This document shows, piece after piece, positions 33,745-40,396 of a stretch of 64,000 nt of DNA. Position 1 is the first letter of the stretch, and the number at the start of each line of letters is the position of its first letter. Source of the stretch: an uncultured Sphingobacteriales bacterium (GTDB taxonomy: Bacteria > Bacteroidota > Bacteroidia > Chitinophagales > Chitinophagaceae); NCBI GenBank assembly GCA_937871285.1, contig CALMQS010000087.1, positions 1-64,000 on the forward strand, read 5' to 3'. The translations under genes and the position numbers were made by a program. The notes below the pieces were generated by a model, which was not told the DNA's origin, did no database searches, and saw only the letters and a list, made by a program, of their open reading frames with translations.

Positions 33745-35790
33745 ATGTCTTTCCGGTTACATTCATCATATACGCCTGCCGGCGATCAGCCGGAAGCCAT
33801 TCGCCAGTTGACAGAGGGCATCCTGGAAGGAGAGGCGGACCAGGTTTTACTGGGCGTTACGGGTTCCGGTAAAACCTTTACCATGGCCAACGTAATACAA
33901 AATGTACAGCGCCCCACGCTGGTGCTTACGCATAATAAAACTTTGGTTGCCCAGTTGTATGGTGAGTTTAAACAATTCTTTCCTGAAAATGCAGTGGGAT
34001 ACTTTGTGTCGTATTACGACTATTACCAGCCCGAGGCATACATGCCGGTGAGTGATACCTACATTGAAAAAGATCTTTCCATCAACGAGGAGCTGGATAA
34101 GCTGCGCCTGCAGGCTACAGCACAGTTACTGAGCGGAAGGCGTGATATTATTGTAGTGGCTTCGGTAAGCTGCATATATGGTATTGGTAATCCCGCTGAA
34201 TTTGCGAATGGCATCATCCGCATTCACCAGGGACAGGTGATCAGCCGGCAGGGATTTTTACATGCGTTGGTAAATTCGTTATATAGCCGCAGCCAGGGCG
34301 ACTTTAACCGGGGAAATTTCAGGGTGAAAGGCGATACGGTAGATATTAACCTGCCCTATATGGACTATGGTTACCGCATCAGCTTTTTTGGAGATGAAAT
34401 AGAGACCATAGAAACGCTGGAGATCAGCAGCGGCAAACGGATCAGCACGGTAGAAAACGCGGCTATCTTTCCTGCCAACCTTTACCTGGCTCCCAAAGAC
34501 CAGTTGCAGCAGGTGCTGTATGAAATACAGGATGAAATGGACAGGCAGGTGGAATATTTTAAAAGGGAGGGTAAATACATAGAAGCGCAACGCCTGAGCG
34601 AGCGGGTGAATTATGATGTGGAGATGATCCGTGAGCTGGGCTATTGTAACGGGGTTGAAAATTATTCCAGGTTTTTTGACCGGCGGGCGCCGGGTACGCG
34701 GCCATTCTGTTTGATAGATTATTTTCCTGAGGATTTTTTGTGCGTCATTGACGAAAGCCATCAAACCGTTCCGCAGATCAGCGGCATGTATGGCGGCGAC
34801 AGGAGCCGGAAATTAGTACTGGTTGATTATGGCTTCCGGCTTCCATCGGCAATGGATAACCGCCCGCTGAACTTTCATGAATTTGAATCTATGCTGAACC
34901 AAACGGTATATGTATCGGCCACACCGGGCGATTATGAGCTGGAAAAAACCGGTGGTGTGGTGGTAGAGCAGGTGGTACGGCCTACCGGGTTGCTTGATCC
35001 TCCCATTGAAATACGGCCAAGCGTGAACCAGATAGATGACCTCTTAGATGAAATAGATAAAAGGATAACAAAGGGCGACCGGGTGCTGGTAACTACCTTA
35101 ACCAAACGCATGGCCGAAGAGATGGATAAATACCTCCATCGCATCAATGTGAAATCCAAATATATACACAGTGAAGTAGATACCCTGGAGCGGGTAGAAA
35201 TATTGCGCCAGTTACGGCTTGGGGAAATAGATGTGCTGGTGGGGGTTAACCTGCTGCGTGAGGGGCTTGATCTGCCGGAAGTATCGCTGGTAGCCATATT
35301 GGATGCTGATAAGGAAGGTTTTTTGCGTAATGAAAAATCACTGACCCAAACGGCGGGACGTGCGGCGAGAAACGTAGACGGGCTGGTTATTTTTTATGCG
35401 GATAAGATGACGGAAAGCATGCAGCGTACCATTGATGAAACGGATCGTCGCCGGGAAAAACAGGTCGCTTATAATATTGAGCATCATATTACTCCAGCAA
35501 CCGTAATAAAATCAAAGGAGCAGGTATTTGCGCAAACATCGGTGCTGGATATTAAGGGCTATGATGTAAACAAGCCTTATGCAGTGGCCCCCGATGAAGA
35601 CCTGGTAACTGTTGCCGCGGAAGACCAGGAAACCTATCACACCGTTCCGCAAATGGAAAAAGCCATCTCAAAAATTAAAAAAGAAATGGAAAAGGCTGCC
35701 AGAGACCTCGACTTCATGGAAGCCGCCCGGTTAAGGGATGAAATGTTTACCATGCAGAAGAAGCTGGATGAGATGAAGAAAGGCTATTGA
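33745..35790 (+). CDS. uvrB: UvrABC excinuclease subunit B
   Basis: The 681-residue protein has Walker A GVTGSGKTF (about residues 39-47), the damage-probing beta-hairpin YYDYYQPEAYMP, the DESHQT helicase box, VGVNLLREGLDLPEV and QTAGRAARN of the second helicase domain, and a C-terminal UVR motif (EKAARDLDFMEAARLRDEM) for UvrC binding. It verifies DNA damage and loads UvrC in nucleotide excision repair. All elements look intact. Confidence 0.98.
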   Translation: MSFRLHSSYTPAGDQPEAIRQLTEGILEGEADQVLLGVTGSGKTFTMANVIQNVQRPTLVLTHNKTLVAQLYGEFKQFFPENAVGYFVSYYDYYQPEAYMPVSDTYIEKDLSINEELDKLRLQATAQLLSGRRDIIVVASVSCIYGIGNPAEFANGIIRIHQGQVISRQGFLHALVNSLYSRSQGDFNRGNFRVKGDTVDINLPYMDYGYRISFFGDEIETIETLEISSGKRISTVENAAIFPANLYLAPKDQLQQVLYEIQDEMDRQVEYFKREGKYIEAQRLSERVNYDVEMIRELGYCNGVENYSRFFDRRAPGTRPFCLIDYFPEDFLCVIDESHQTVPQISGMYGGDRSRKLVLVDYGFRLPSAMDNRPLNFHEFESMLNQTVYVSATPGDYELEKTGGVVVEQVVRPTGLLDPPIEIRPSVNQIDDLLDEIDKRITKGDRVLVTTLTKRMAEEMDKYLHRINVKSKYIHSEVDTLERVEILRQLRLGEIDVLVGVNLLREGLDLPEVSLVAILDADKEGFLRNEKSLTQTAGRAARNVDGLVIFYADKMTESMQRTIDETDRRREKQVAYNIEHHITPATVIKSKEQVFAQTSVLDIKGYDVNKPYAVAPDEDLVTVAAEDQETYHTVPQMEKAISKIKKEMEKAARDLDFMEAARLRDEMFTMQKKLDEMKKGY

Positions 35791-35989
35791 TCCGGTGCAG
35801 GTTGGCGAACTGCGGATAATAGCGTTTCGTTTCGCCCGGCATACCGGGGTTAGTTATAACGTGTACATCCTTTTGCCATGTATCGTTTCAAACGCCGGGT
35901 TGATGGGATACGAAAATGAGTTGTCGCATGGCTTTGTTCCCTGTTTTTCATTTGGACTGACAGACGCGGCGCGCAAATAATTCCAATTC
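35791..35989. other. Unexplained intergenic stretch with a small hairpin
   Basis: About 200 bases between uvrB and the AT-rich island are clearly richer in GC than the island. CCCGG (35835-35839) and CCGGG (35844-35848) form a tight hairpin with a CATA loop. No credible gene is present. The sequence looks like the dispersed non-coding repeats of related genomes, but I see only one copy here. Confidence 0.4.
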
Positions 35990-36820
35990 TTAAAAATATC
36001 CTTTAAAAGTTTGTGGCTGAAGCTGACAAAAACTTTCATACTTACCATGCTTCATAAAAAATTGAGGGACTGAGGCAAAATCAAAAACACGATACAGATA
36101 GAAGTTGCTTTCTTTTAAGGTAGCAAAACTTAATTCGGTTTTTGTTAAAAAAATAGGTGTTTCTTTTGAAAGTTTTGTGGTTTTTACCTCTATATATCTA
36201 TCTGATCCGTTATTGTTTTTTGAAAGGATATCAAATCCTGCACCATCATCTTTATCTTTTGCTATCCATTCCACTTTATCAGCAAAGCTTTCTTTGCCTG
36301 CCATTGTTAAACGCCATTTTTCATATTCAATTACCAACTCTTCTCCAGCAGAGCCAAGGGATCGGTTATTTTGCTCCTTTTCAAGATAATTGATCTTCAT
36401 TGCCATGTAAGTTGGCTCATCTTCTTTTACTTGGGATATTACATCTTCTTCATTTAAAAAATTCTTGAAATCAAAACCTCTATATGGTTGAGTTGTAATT
36501 ACATCATTAGAGAATCGTTCGAACTCCTTTTCAAGGGAGATTTGATTTTCATTTATAAAATGTTTTATTTCTTCAACTAAAGTTTGCTGAAAATTAAACC
36601 GTGGTTTATACCCTTTGATAAAGGGAAGTCCCATATTTATTAATGCAGCACTTATGTTTTGATGTTTAAATTCAACAGAGCCTTTTGTCCTTTCATTTAA
36701 AAATGGAATGAGAGAGGCCCTGTGTTCGGATTTATTATAATTTTGGCGTGACAGTTCGAGGAGGAGCATCTCAAAATAATCCTTCACTATTAACCTAACT
36801 TCATCTTTTGACCAAGCCAT
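35990..36820 (-). CDS. DUF3883-domain protein, PD-(D/E)XK nuclease-like
   Basis: The 276-residue protein has an N-terminal helical domain (about residues 1-110) and a C-terminal DUF3883 domain. In that domain GSAGEELVIEYE (Glu160/161), GAGFDIL (Asp197) and YIEVKTT (Glu211, Lys213) reproduce the E...D...ExK pattern of restriction-type nucleases. DUF3883 occurs in defence and restriction contexts, so a DNA-targeting role is plausible. Base composition is markedly more AT-rich than uvrB, and AAAGGA precedes the ATG. It heads the small accessory island and may be foreign. Confidence 0.75.
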   Translation of the reverse strand: MAWSKDEVRLIVKDYFEMLLLELSRQNYNKSEHRASLIPFLNERTKGSVEFKHQNISAALINMGLPFIKGYKPRFNFQQTLVEEIKHFINENQISLEKEFERFSNDVITTQPYRGFDFKNFLNEEDVISQVKEDEPTYMAMKINYLEKEQNNRSLGSAGEELVIEYEKWRLTMAGKESFADKVEWIAKDKDDGAGFDILSKNNNGSDRYIEVKTTKLSKETPIFLTKTELSFATLKESNFYLYRVFDFASVPQFFMKHGKYESFCQLQPQTFKGYF

Positions 36821-36919
36821 AAAAATTATTCCTTTAAACCATAATGAAATAATCAGAACCTACAAATTTCCTAATCACAACCAATTAATTTTTAGCAAAC
36901 TCATTAGCTTGGGCGAAAG

Positions 36920-37156
36920 TTACAAATTTCGCCATTGCTTAATTTTAAATATTGTAAAATGGTTTATTGAATCAATGTATTCCGGAGGAAAATTTACTCC
37001 CCATTTAACGTCCTTATGCATGTATTCAAATTCTTGTGCCCATTCAATAAATTGGCAAATCATTTTTCTGCTATCGGCCGTTTCATAATTCTCCTTAGAG
37101 GCAATATAAGCGATGTCTGCTACAGCTTCGCATAATGAATATGTTTTGCCATTCAT
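36920..37156 (-). CDS. Small uncharacterised protein in the AT-rich island
   Basis: I do not recognise this 78-residue product. It has no signal peptide or membrane segment and reads as a soluble mixed helix protein (YSLCEAVADIAYIASKENYE, then a region rich in aromatic residues). The gene is AT-rich like its neighbours and lies 99 bases before the DUF3883 gene in the same direction. It looks coding by composition, but I cannot name a family. Confidence 0.55.
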   Translation of the reverse strand: MNGKTYSLCEAVADIAYIASKENYETADSRKMICQFIEWAQEFEYMHKDVKWGVNFPPEYIDSINHFTIFKIKQWRNL

Positions 37157-37249
37157 ACCTTAAAGTTTTTATGTACACGAATTGTTGCTTTTATATCAAT
37201 GCGGTAATATCATCTTCTGTCTGGCGAAGGCACCAAACGGTGCGTCCAT

Positions 37250-37579
37250 TCAATATTTGTATTCCCATTTTTTTGCATTTGCAATCACCGAAAGAAAATG
37301 ATCAATTGTTTCATCTTGCGTGGGGTCACTTTGGGTTTCCTCAACCTCTTCGAATTCGTGCCAATCATGATCAATCTCAGCGTCCGGAAAATATTCTTTG
37401 AAGTGCATATCCGGTAATGCCCAATCTTTCGCAACAAACCATTGCCCACTAATCAAATGTTGCTTTATTGCTTGATAAATATACAGAACGTTAATTGCAT
37501 TAGGATTTGAAAAGATTACCTCATTATATTGTTTATAATTCGAGCCATCTCGATAGAGGTAACTGAATTTGATATTCAT
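37250..37579 (-). CDS. Small uncharacterised acidic protein in the AT-rich island
   Basis: This 109-residue protein begins MNIKFSYLYRDGSNYKQYNE and has an acidic C-terminal half (HEFEEVEETQSDPTQDE). I do not recognise a characterised family, though its overall look is that of small proteins found beside toxin-antitoxin and restriction genes. It follows the HNH remnant by 12 bases and may once have been co-transcribed with it. Confidence 0.6.
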   Translation of the reverse strand: MNIKFSYLYRDGSNYKQYNEVIFSNPNAINVLYIYQAIKQHLISGQWFVAKDWALPDMHFKEYFPDAEIDHDWHEFEEVEETQSDPTQDETIDHFLSVIANAKKWEYKY

Positions 37580-37591
37580 GGTTTAAAAAAA

Positions 37592-37675
37592 TTACTTTTC
37601 AAAAGGCAATTTGCAATACAGGTTAATTGCCAATATTAATTCATCTCTCGTCCATAATTTTTGGACTTCTTTCAT
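37592..37675 (-). pseudogene. HNH endonuclease remnant (first 27 codons only)
   Basis: The frame encodes MKEVQKLWTRDELILAINLY and then CKLPFEK before TAA. This closely resembles the opening of a Bacteroidota family of HNH restriction-type endonucleases, in which WTRxELILAxNLYCKxPF is followed by several hundred residues ending in the HNH domain. Here nothing of the rest follows, so the gene has been deleted down to its start. The assignment is from memory of the family pattern. The spacer above it, up to higA, holds only fragmentary frames. Confidence 0.6.
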
Positions 37676-37814
37676 GTGTTTTTAAATTACTCCCCACAAT
37701 TTAAAGTAATATTCATCATCTTCCCCGAAGTAAAAAAGCCGGCAATTTCCTTACATCCAGGCTATAATGAGAACAAGTAAGTGACTGAACATTCCTTATT
37801 AATATTTCACTTTG

Positions 37815-38174
37815 TTAGTATGCGGCTATTAATGTTTCTGCGGGGATATCCAGTTTATCATGCAATTCCCGGATCATATTGAGCGAGAGTTTTCTGCGGC
37901 CACTCAGTATTTCCGATTTGCGGCTGCGTCCACCCAAAATGCTGGTCAGCTCTTTTTCATCTGTCCCCATTTGCTCCAGCCGGAATTTAATGGCTTCTAT
38001 AGGATGGGGCGGCGGTATGGGATAATGCTTTTTTTCATAAGACTCCACCAGTATGGAAAGCACCTCCAGGTCATCGGAGCGTTTGCTTCCGGCTTTAAGC
38101 TCTTTTTGCATCAGTTCATATATACGCTGCAGGGCTGCTTCGTATTCCTTATTTGTTTTAATGGGTTTTAACAT
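37815..38174 (-). CDS. higA: HigA-type antitoxin (HTH, XRE-like)
   Basis: The 119-residue protein matches the HigA antitoxin group: MLKPIKTNKEYEAALQRIYE, a helical middle, IEAIKFRLEQMG, and a C-terminal helix-turn-helix (about residues 70-115) with KSEILSGRRKLSLNMIRELH and a closing IPAETLIAAY. It would neutralise and co-repress a HigB mRNA interferase. The partner gene immediately upstream is broken by a MITE-like element, so this antitoxin now appears to be an orphan. Confidence 0.85.
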   Translation of the reverse strand: MLKPIKTNKEYEAALQRIYELMQKELKAGSKRSDDLEVLSILVESYEKKHYPIPPPHPIEAIKFRLEQMGTDEKELTSILGGRSRKSEILSGRRKLSLNMIRELHDKLDIPAETLIAAY

Positions 38175-38233
38175 ACGCTATATTTTTAGCATCAATTTTA
38201 TCATAAGCCTTATGCGTTCCTGTCCAATATAAT
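38158..38233 (-). pseudogene. higB: HigB toxin remnant (C-terminal ~24 codons), cut by a MITE-like element
   Basis: A frame running off the element reads YWTGTHKAYDKIDAKNIAYV, then KTH and TAA at 38160-38158. W(V/I)GTHxxYDKI is the conserved end of HigB-family toxins, and the frame overlaps the higA start by 17 bases, as in intact higBA pairs. Everything before this point is replaced by the element at 38234-38367, and I find no N-terminal half of higB beyond it. The toxin is therefore inactive. Confidence 0.72.
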
Positions 38234-38367
38234 AAGGGGCTGTTTCAAAAGTAATATTTTGCCACGAAGGCACGAAAACACGAAGAAAATAAAACCTGAA
38301 GACCAGGACTTTGTGCTTGTGCCTTAGTAGCAGATCTTCTATACCGGTCCTTTTGAGACAGCCTCTT
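38234..38367. mobile_element. MITE-like element (copy 2), inserted in higB
   Basis: The left end AAGGGGCTGTTTCAAAAG and right end CTTTTGAGACAGCCTCTT are inverted repeats. The interior (TTTTGCCACGAAGGCACGAA and onward) is the reverse of copy 1 at 7076-7226, with scattered differences and without the extra block of about 20 bases. It is flanked by TA on both sides (38233-38234 and 38367-38368), which could be a target duplication or chance. It replaces the body of higB. Confidence 0.78.
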
Positions 38368-38523
38368 ATGAAGCACTTTTCTTTAATAGATTGAGCAGTT
38401 TTTCCCGTTTGGTGGGCTTTGGTGCGTATTCCCACACTTTAATAATTTCCCATTCATTTTTTTAATGCCACAAGGGATTTGGCATCGTTGGCCCTGATGA
38501 TACAGAGCATTTTATCCGCAAAA
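38366..38523 (-). pseudogene. Degenerate coding fragment, family unknown
   Basis: Two frames join across a run of A residues near 38456-38463. One reads ADKMLCIIRANDAKSLVALK and the other NEWEIIKVWEYAPKPTKREK before a stop at the element boundary. A single frameshift in the A-run would make them one protein tail. I cannot name the family. The remaining bases up to parA (38524-38604) show nothing I can assign. Confidence 0.35.
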
Positions 38524-38604
38524 AAAAATTGCGAAACAGAGCAGTACAGGCAATAATTCCCTTCCCGCTTTCCATCAATAGCGGAAAAATGATATATTTA
38601 TTGT

Positions 38605-39348
38605 ATGGTTACCATTGCACTCTACAATTTGAAAGGAGGCGTAGGCAAAACAGCTTCCTGTGTAAATTTTGCTTATTTGGCCGCGCAGGACGGTTATAAA
38701 ACCCTCCTTTGGGATATTGATCCGCAGGGTTCCGCCAGCTTTTACTACCAGTCTAAACCCAAACACAAGGGCGGCATCAAAAAGCTGATTGAAAAAGATG
38801 CTGATCTCGAAGAAGCGATCATGGCTACGGATTATGAAAACTTAGATATTATCCCGGCCGATCTTTCCGCTAAAAGTTTTGATGTGATCCTGGAAGAAAT
38901 GAAGTCTTCTAAAAAGAGGCTGAAAAGCATTCTCCAGCCATTGAATAAAGTATATGATTTTGTTTTTATAGATTGTCCGCCCGGGTTTTCTGTGTTATCG
39001 GAAAATATTTTTAATGCCGCGGATATTGTATTGATGCCGGTAATACCCACTACGCTTTCTATCCGTACCTACAATATGGTAAAGGATTATTTTAAAGAAA
39101 AGAATATTGAATTGTCGAAAATGATGTGCTTTTTTACAATGGCCGACCTGAGAAAGAATATGCATAATGAGATCATGGAGACCCTGTATAAGGACAAAAA
39201 GTTTTTTGAGAACTATATCCCTTACCTTTCGGACGTAGAAAAAATGGGCATACACAAAGCGCCTATTGAAACATACGCCCGGTCGGGTTATGCGGCGCAA
39301 TGTTACAGGGATCTGTGGACGGAAATCAAAGAAGGCGTGCTGGAATGA
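38605..39348 (+). CDS. Orphan ParA-family ATPase
   Basis: The 247-residue protein has the deviant Walker A KGGVGKT (residues 10-16), DIDPQGSAS (Walker A'), VFIDCPPGF (Walker B) and the usual C-terminal helices. ParA proteins position chromosomes, plasmids or protein clusters. No parB or parS-like repeats are visible nearby, and the next gene is an esterase 61 bases on, so a role in positioning a non-DNA cargo is possible. The gene's composition is like the core genome, unlike the island to its left. Confidence 0.88.
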   Translation: MVTIALYNLKGGVGKTASCVNFAYLAAQDGYKTLLWDIDPQGSASFYYQSKPKHKGGIKKLIEKDADLEEAIMATDYENLDIIPADLSAKSFDVILEEMKSSKKRLKSILQPLNKVYDFVFIDCPPGFSVLSENIFNAADIVLMPVIPTTLSIRTYNMVKDYFKEKNIELSKMMCFFTMADLRKNMHNEIMETLYKDKKFFENYIPYLSDVEKMGIHKAPIETYARSGYAAQCYRDLWTEIKEGVLE

Positions 39349-39409
39349 GCGCAGGAGCAGTGATTGGAATGTTTAAAGGATTAGCTTGCGCTAACACAAT
39401 AATAATCGT

Positions 39410-40138
39410 ATGAAGAGAGAACTCACTTCATGGTACAGCCACGCGCTGGGAAAAGAAATGCCTGTTGTTACATACGGTCATTACGGATTTGTCTTATTGC
39501 TGGTGCCCACCGCGGCAGCCGATTACTTAGAGTATGAGCGTTTTCAGTTGATTGATGCTATTGCCCCTTTTATAAATGAAGGAAAAGTAAAAGTGTTTTC
39601 CATTAACAGCATGAATAATGAGAGCTGGCTGAACAGGGATATGGAAGGAGCGCATAAAGGCATACGGCACAACCAGTTCAACGAGTATGTTTTTAATGAA
39701 GTGATTCCATTTATTAAAAATCATACTTCATGGGAAACACCGGTAATCATAAGCGGCGCATCTTTCGGCGCCCTGCATTCCATGAACCTCTTCCTGAAAC
39801 GTCCTGATCTTTTTAACGGAACCATCGCCATGAGCGGTGTATATGATCTTACGGAATACAGCAACGGGTATTATGATGAACAGGTATACTACAATTCCCC
39901 CATACATTATATACCCAATCTTACAGACGACTGGTATCTCAGCCGTATAAGGGAAGGTAAAATTATTATCGCTACGGGCAGCGGCGCCTATGAAGACCCG
40001 CAGGCCAACCGGCGGTTTTCGGGTGTGCTGCACGATAAGGGAATACCGCATGAGCTGGATATATGGGGTGAAGACATTTCACACGATTGGCCCACCTGGC
40101 GTAAGATGCTCCCGCATTTTTTGGGAACAAGGTTTTAG
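39410..40138 (+). CDS. Esterase of the alpha/beta-hydrolase (esterase D/putative esterase) type
   Basis: The 242-residue protein has the nucleophile elbow SGASFGALHS (Ser118), an acidic region (DLTEY and GSGAYED) and a late histidine in DISHDWPTWRKMLPHF. No signal peptide is present, so it acts in the cytoplasm. The substrate is unknown. It follows parA in the same direction and may be co-transcribed. A dispersed repeat fills the gap to polA. Confidence 0.83.
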   Translation: MKRELTSWYSHALGKEMPVVTYGHYGFVLLLVPTAAADYLEYERFQLIDAIAPFINEGKVKVFSINSMNNESWLNRDMEGAHKGIRHNQFNEYVFNEVIPFIKNHTSWETPVIISGASFGALHSMNLFLKRPDLFNGTIAMSGVYDLTEYSNGYYDEQVYYNSPIHYIPNLTDDWYLSRIREGKIIIATGSGAYEDPQANRRFSGVLHDKGIPHELDIWGEDISHDWPTWRKMLPHFLGTRF

Positions 40139-40159
40139 GAGGAAGCGCTGAGCGTTTAA

Positions 40160-40297
40160 ATAACCAAATCACAAGAACCAAACTTGCCGGCAGGCAGGCC
40201 TGTCCGCCGGGGCGGATAAATTTCAAATCCGAAGCCGGAAATCCTAAATCCGAAGCGAAATACAACCATAAACTACAAACCATAAATAATAAACGAT
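40160..40297 (-). repeat. Dispersed composite repeat (copy B, inverted relative to copy A)
   Basis: Read on the minus strand, this stretch repeats the order of copy A at 30690-30870: TTCGGAT words, AAATTTATCCGCCCCGGCGG, the GCCTGCCTGCCGGC mini-repeat, then AAGTTTGGTTCTTGTGATTT. The two copies differ by short gains and losses. Heptamers such as CTGCAAC, CTGAAAC and AAATCTC continue to the polA start at about 40390. Confidence 0.75.
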
Positions 40298-40396
40298 AAG
40301 CCCGGGTTGCAACGAATTTCCCATGAACCCTGCAACCTGAAACATGTAACCTGCATAAATCTCAAATCTCAAATCCAAAACAATTACCTTAGCGGC

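Noticed and set aside
38178..38435. An 85-codon minus-strand reading frame upstream of higA
   Set aside because: It runs through the MITE-like element, and its middle resembles a frame through copy 1 at 7073-7300. It is out of frame with the HigB remnant and is not a gene.
38605..39348. Plasmid or integrative-element partition locus
   Set aside because: There is no parB, parS-like repeat, integrase or replication gene, and the flanking polA and uvrB are core genes.
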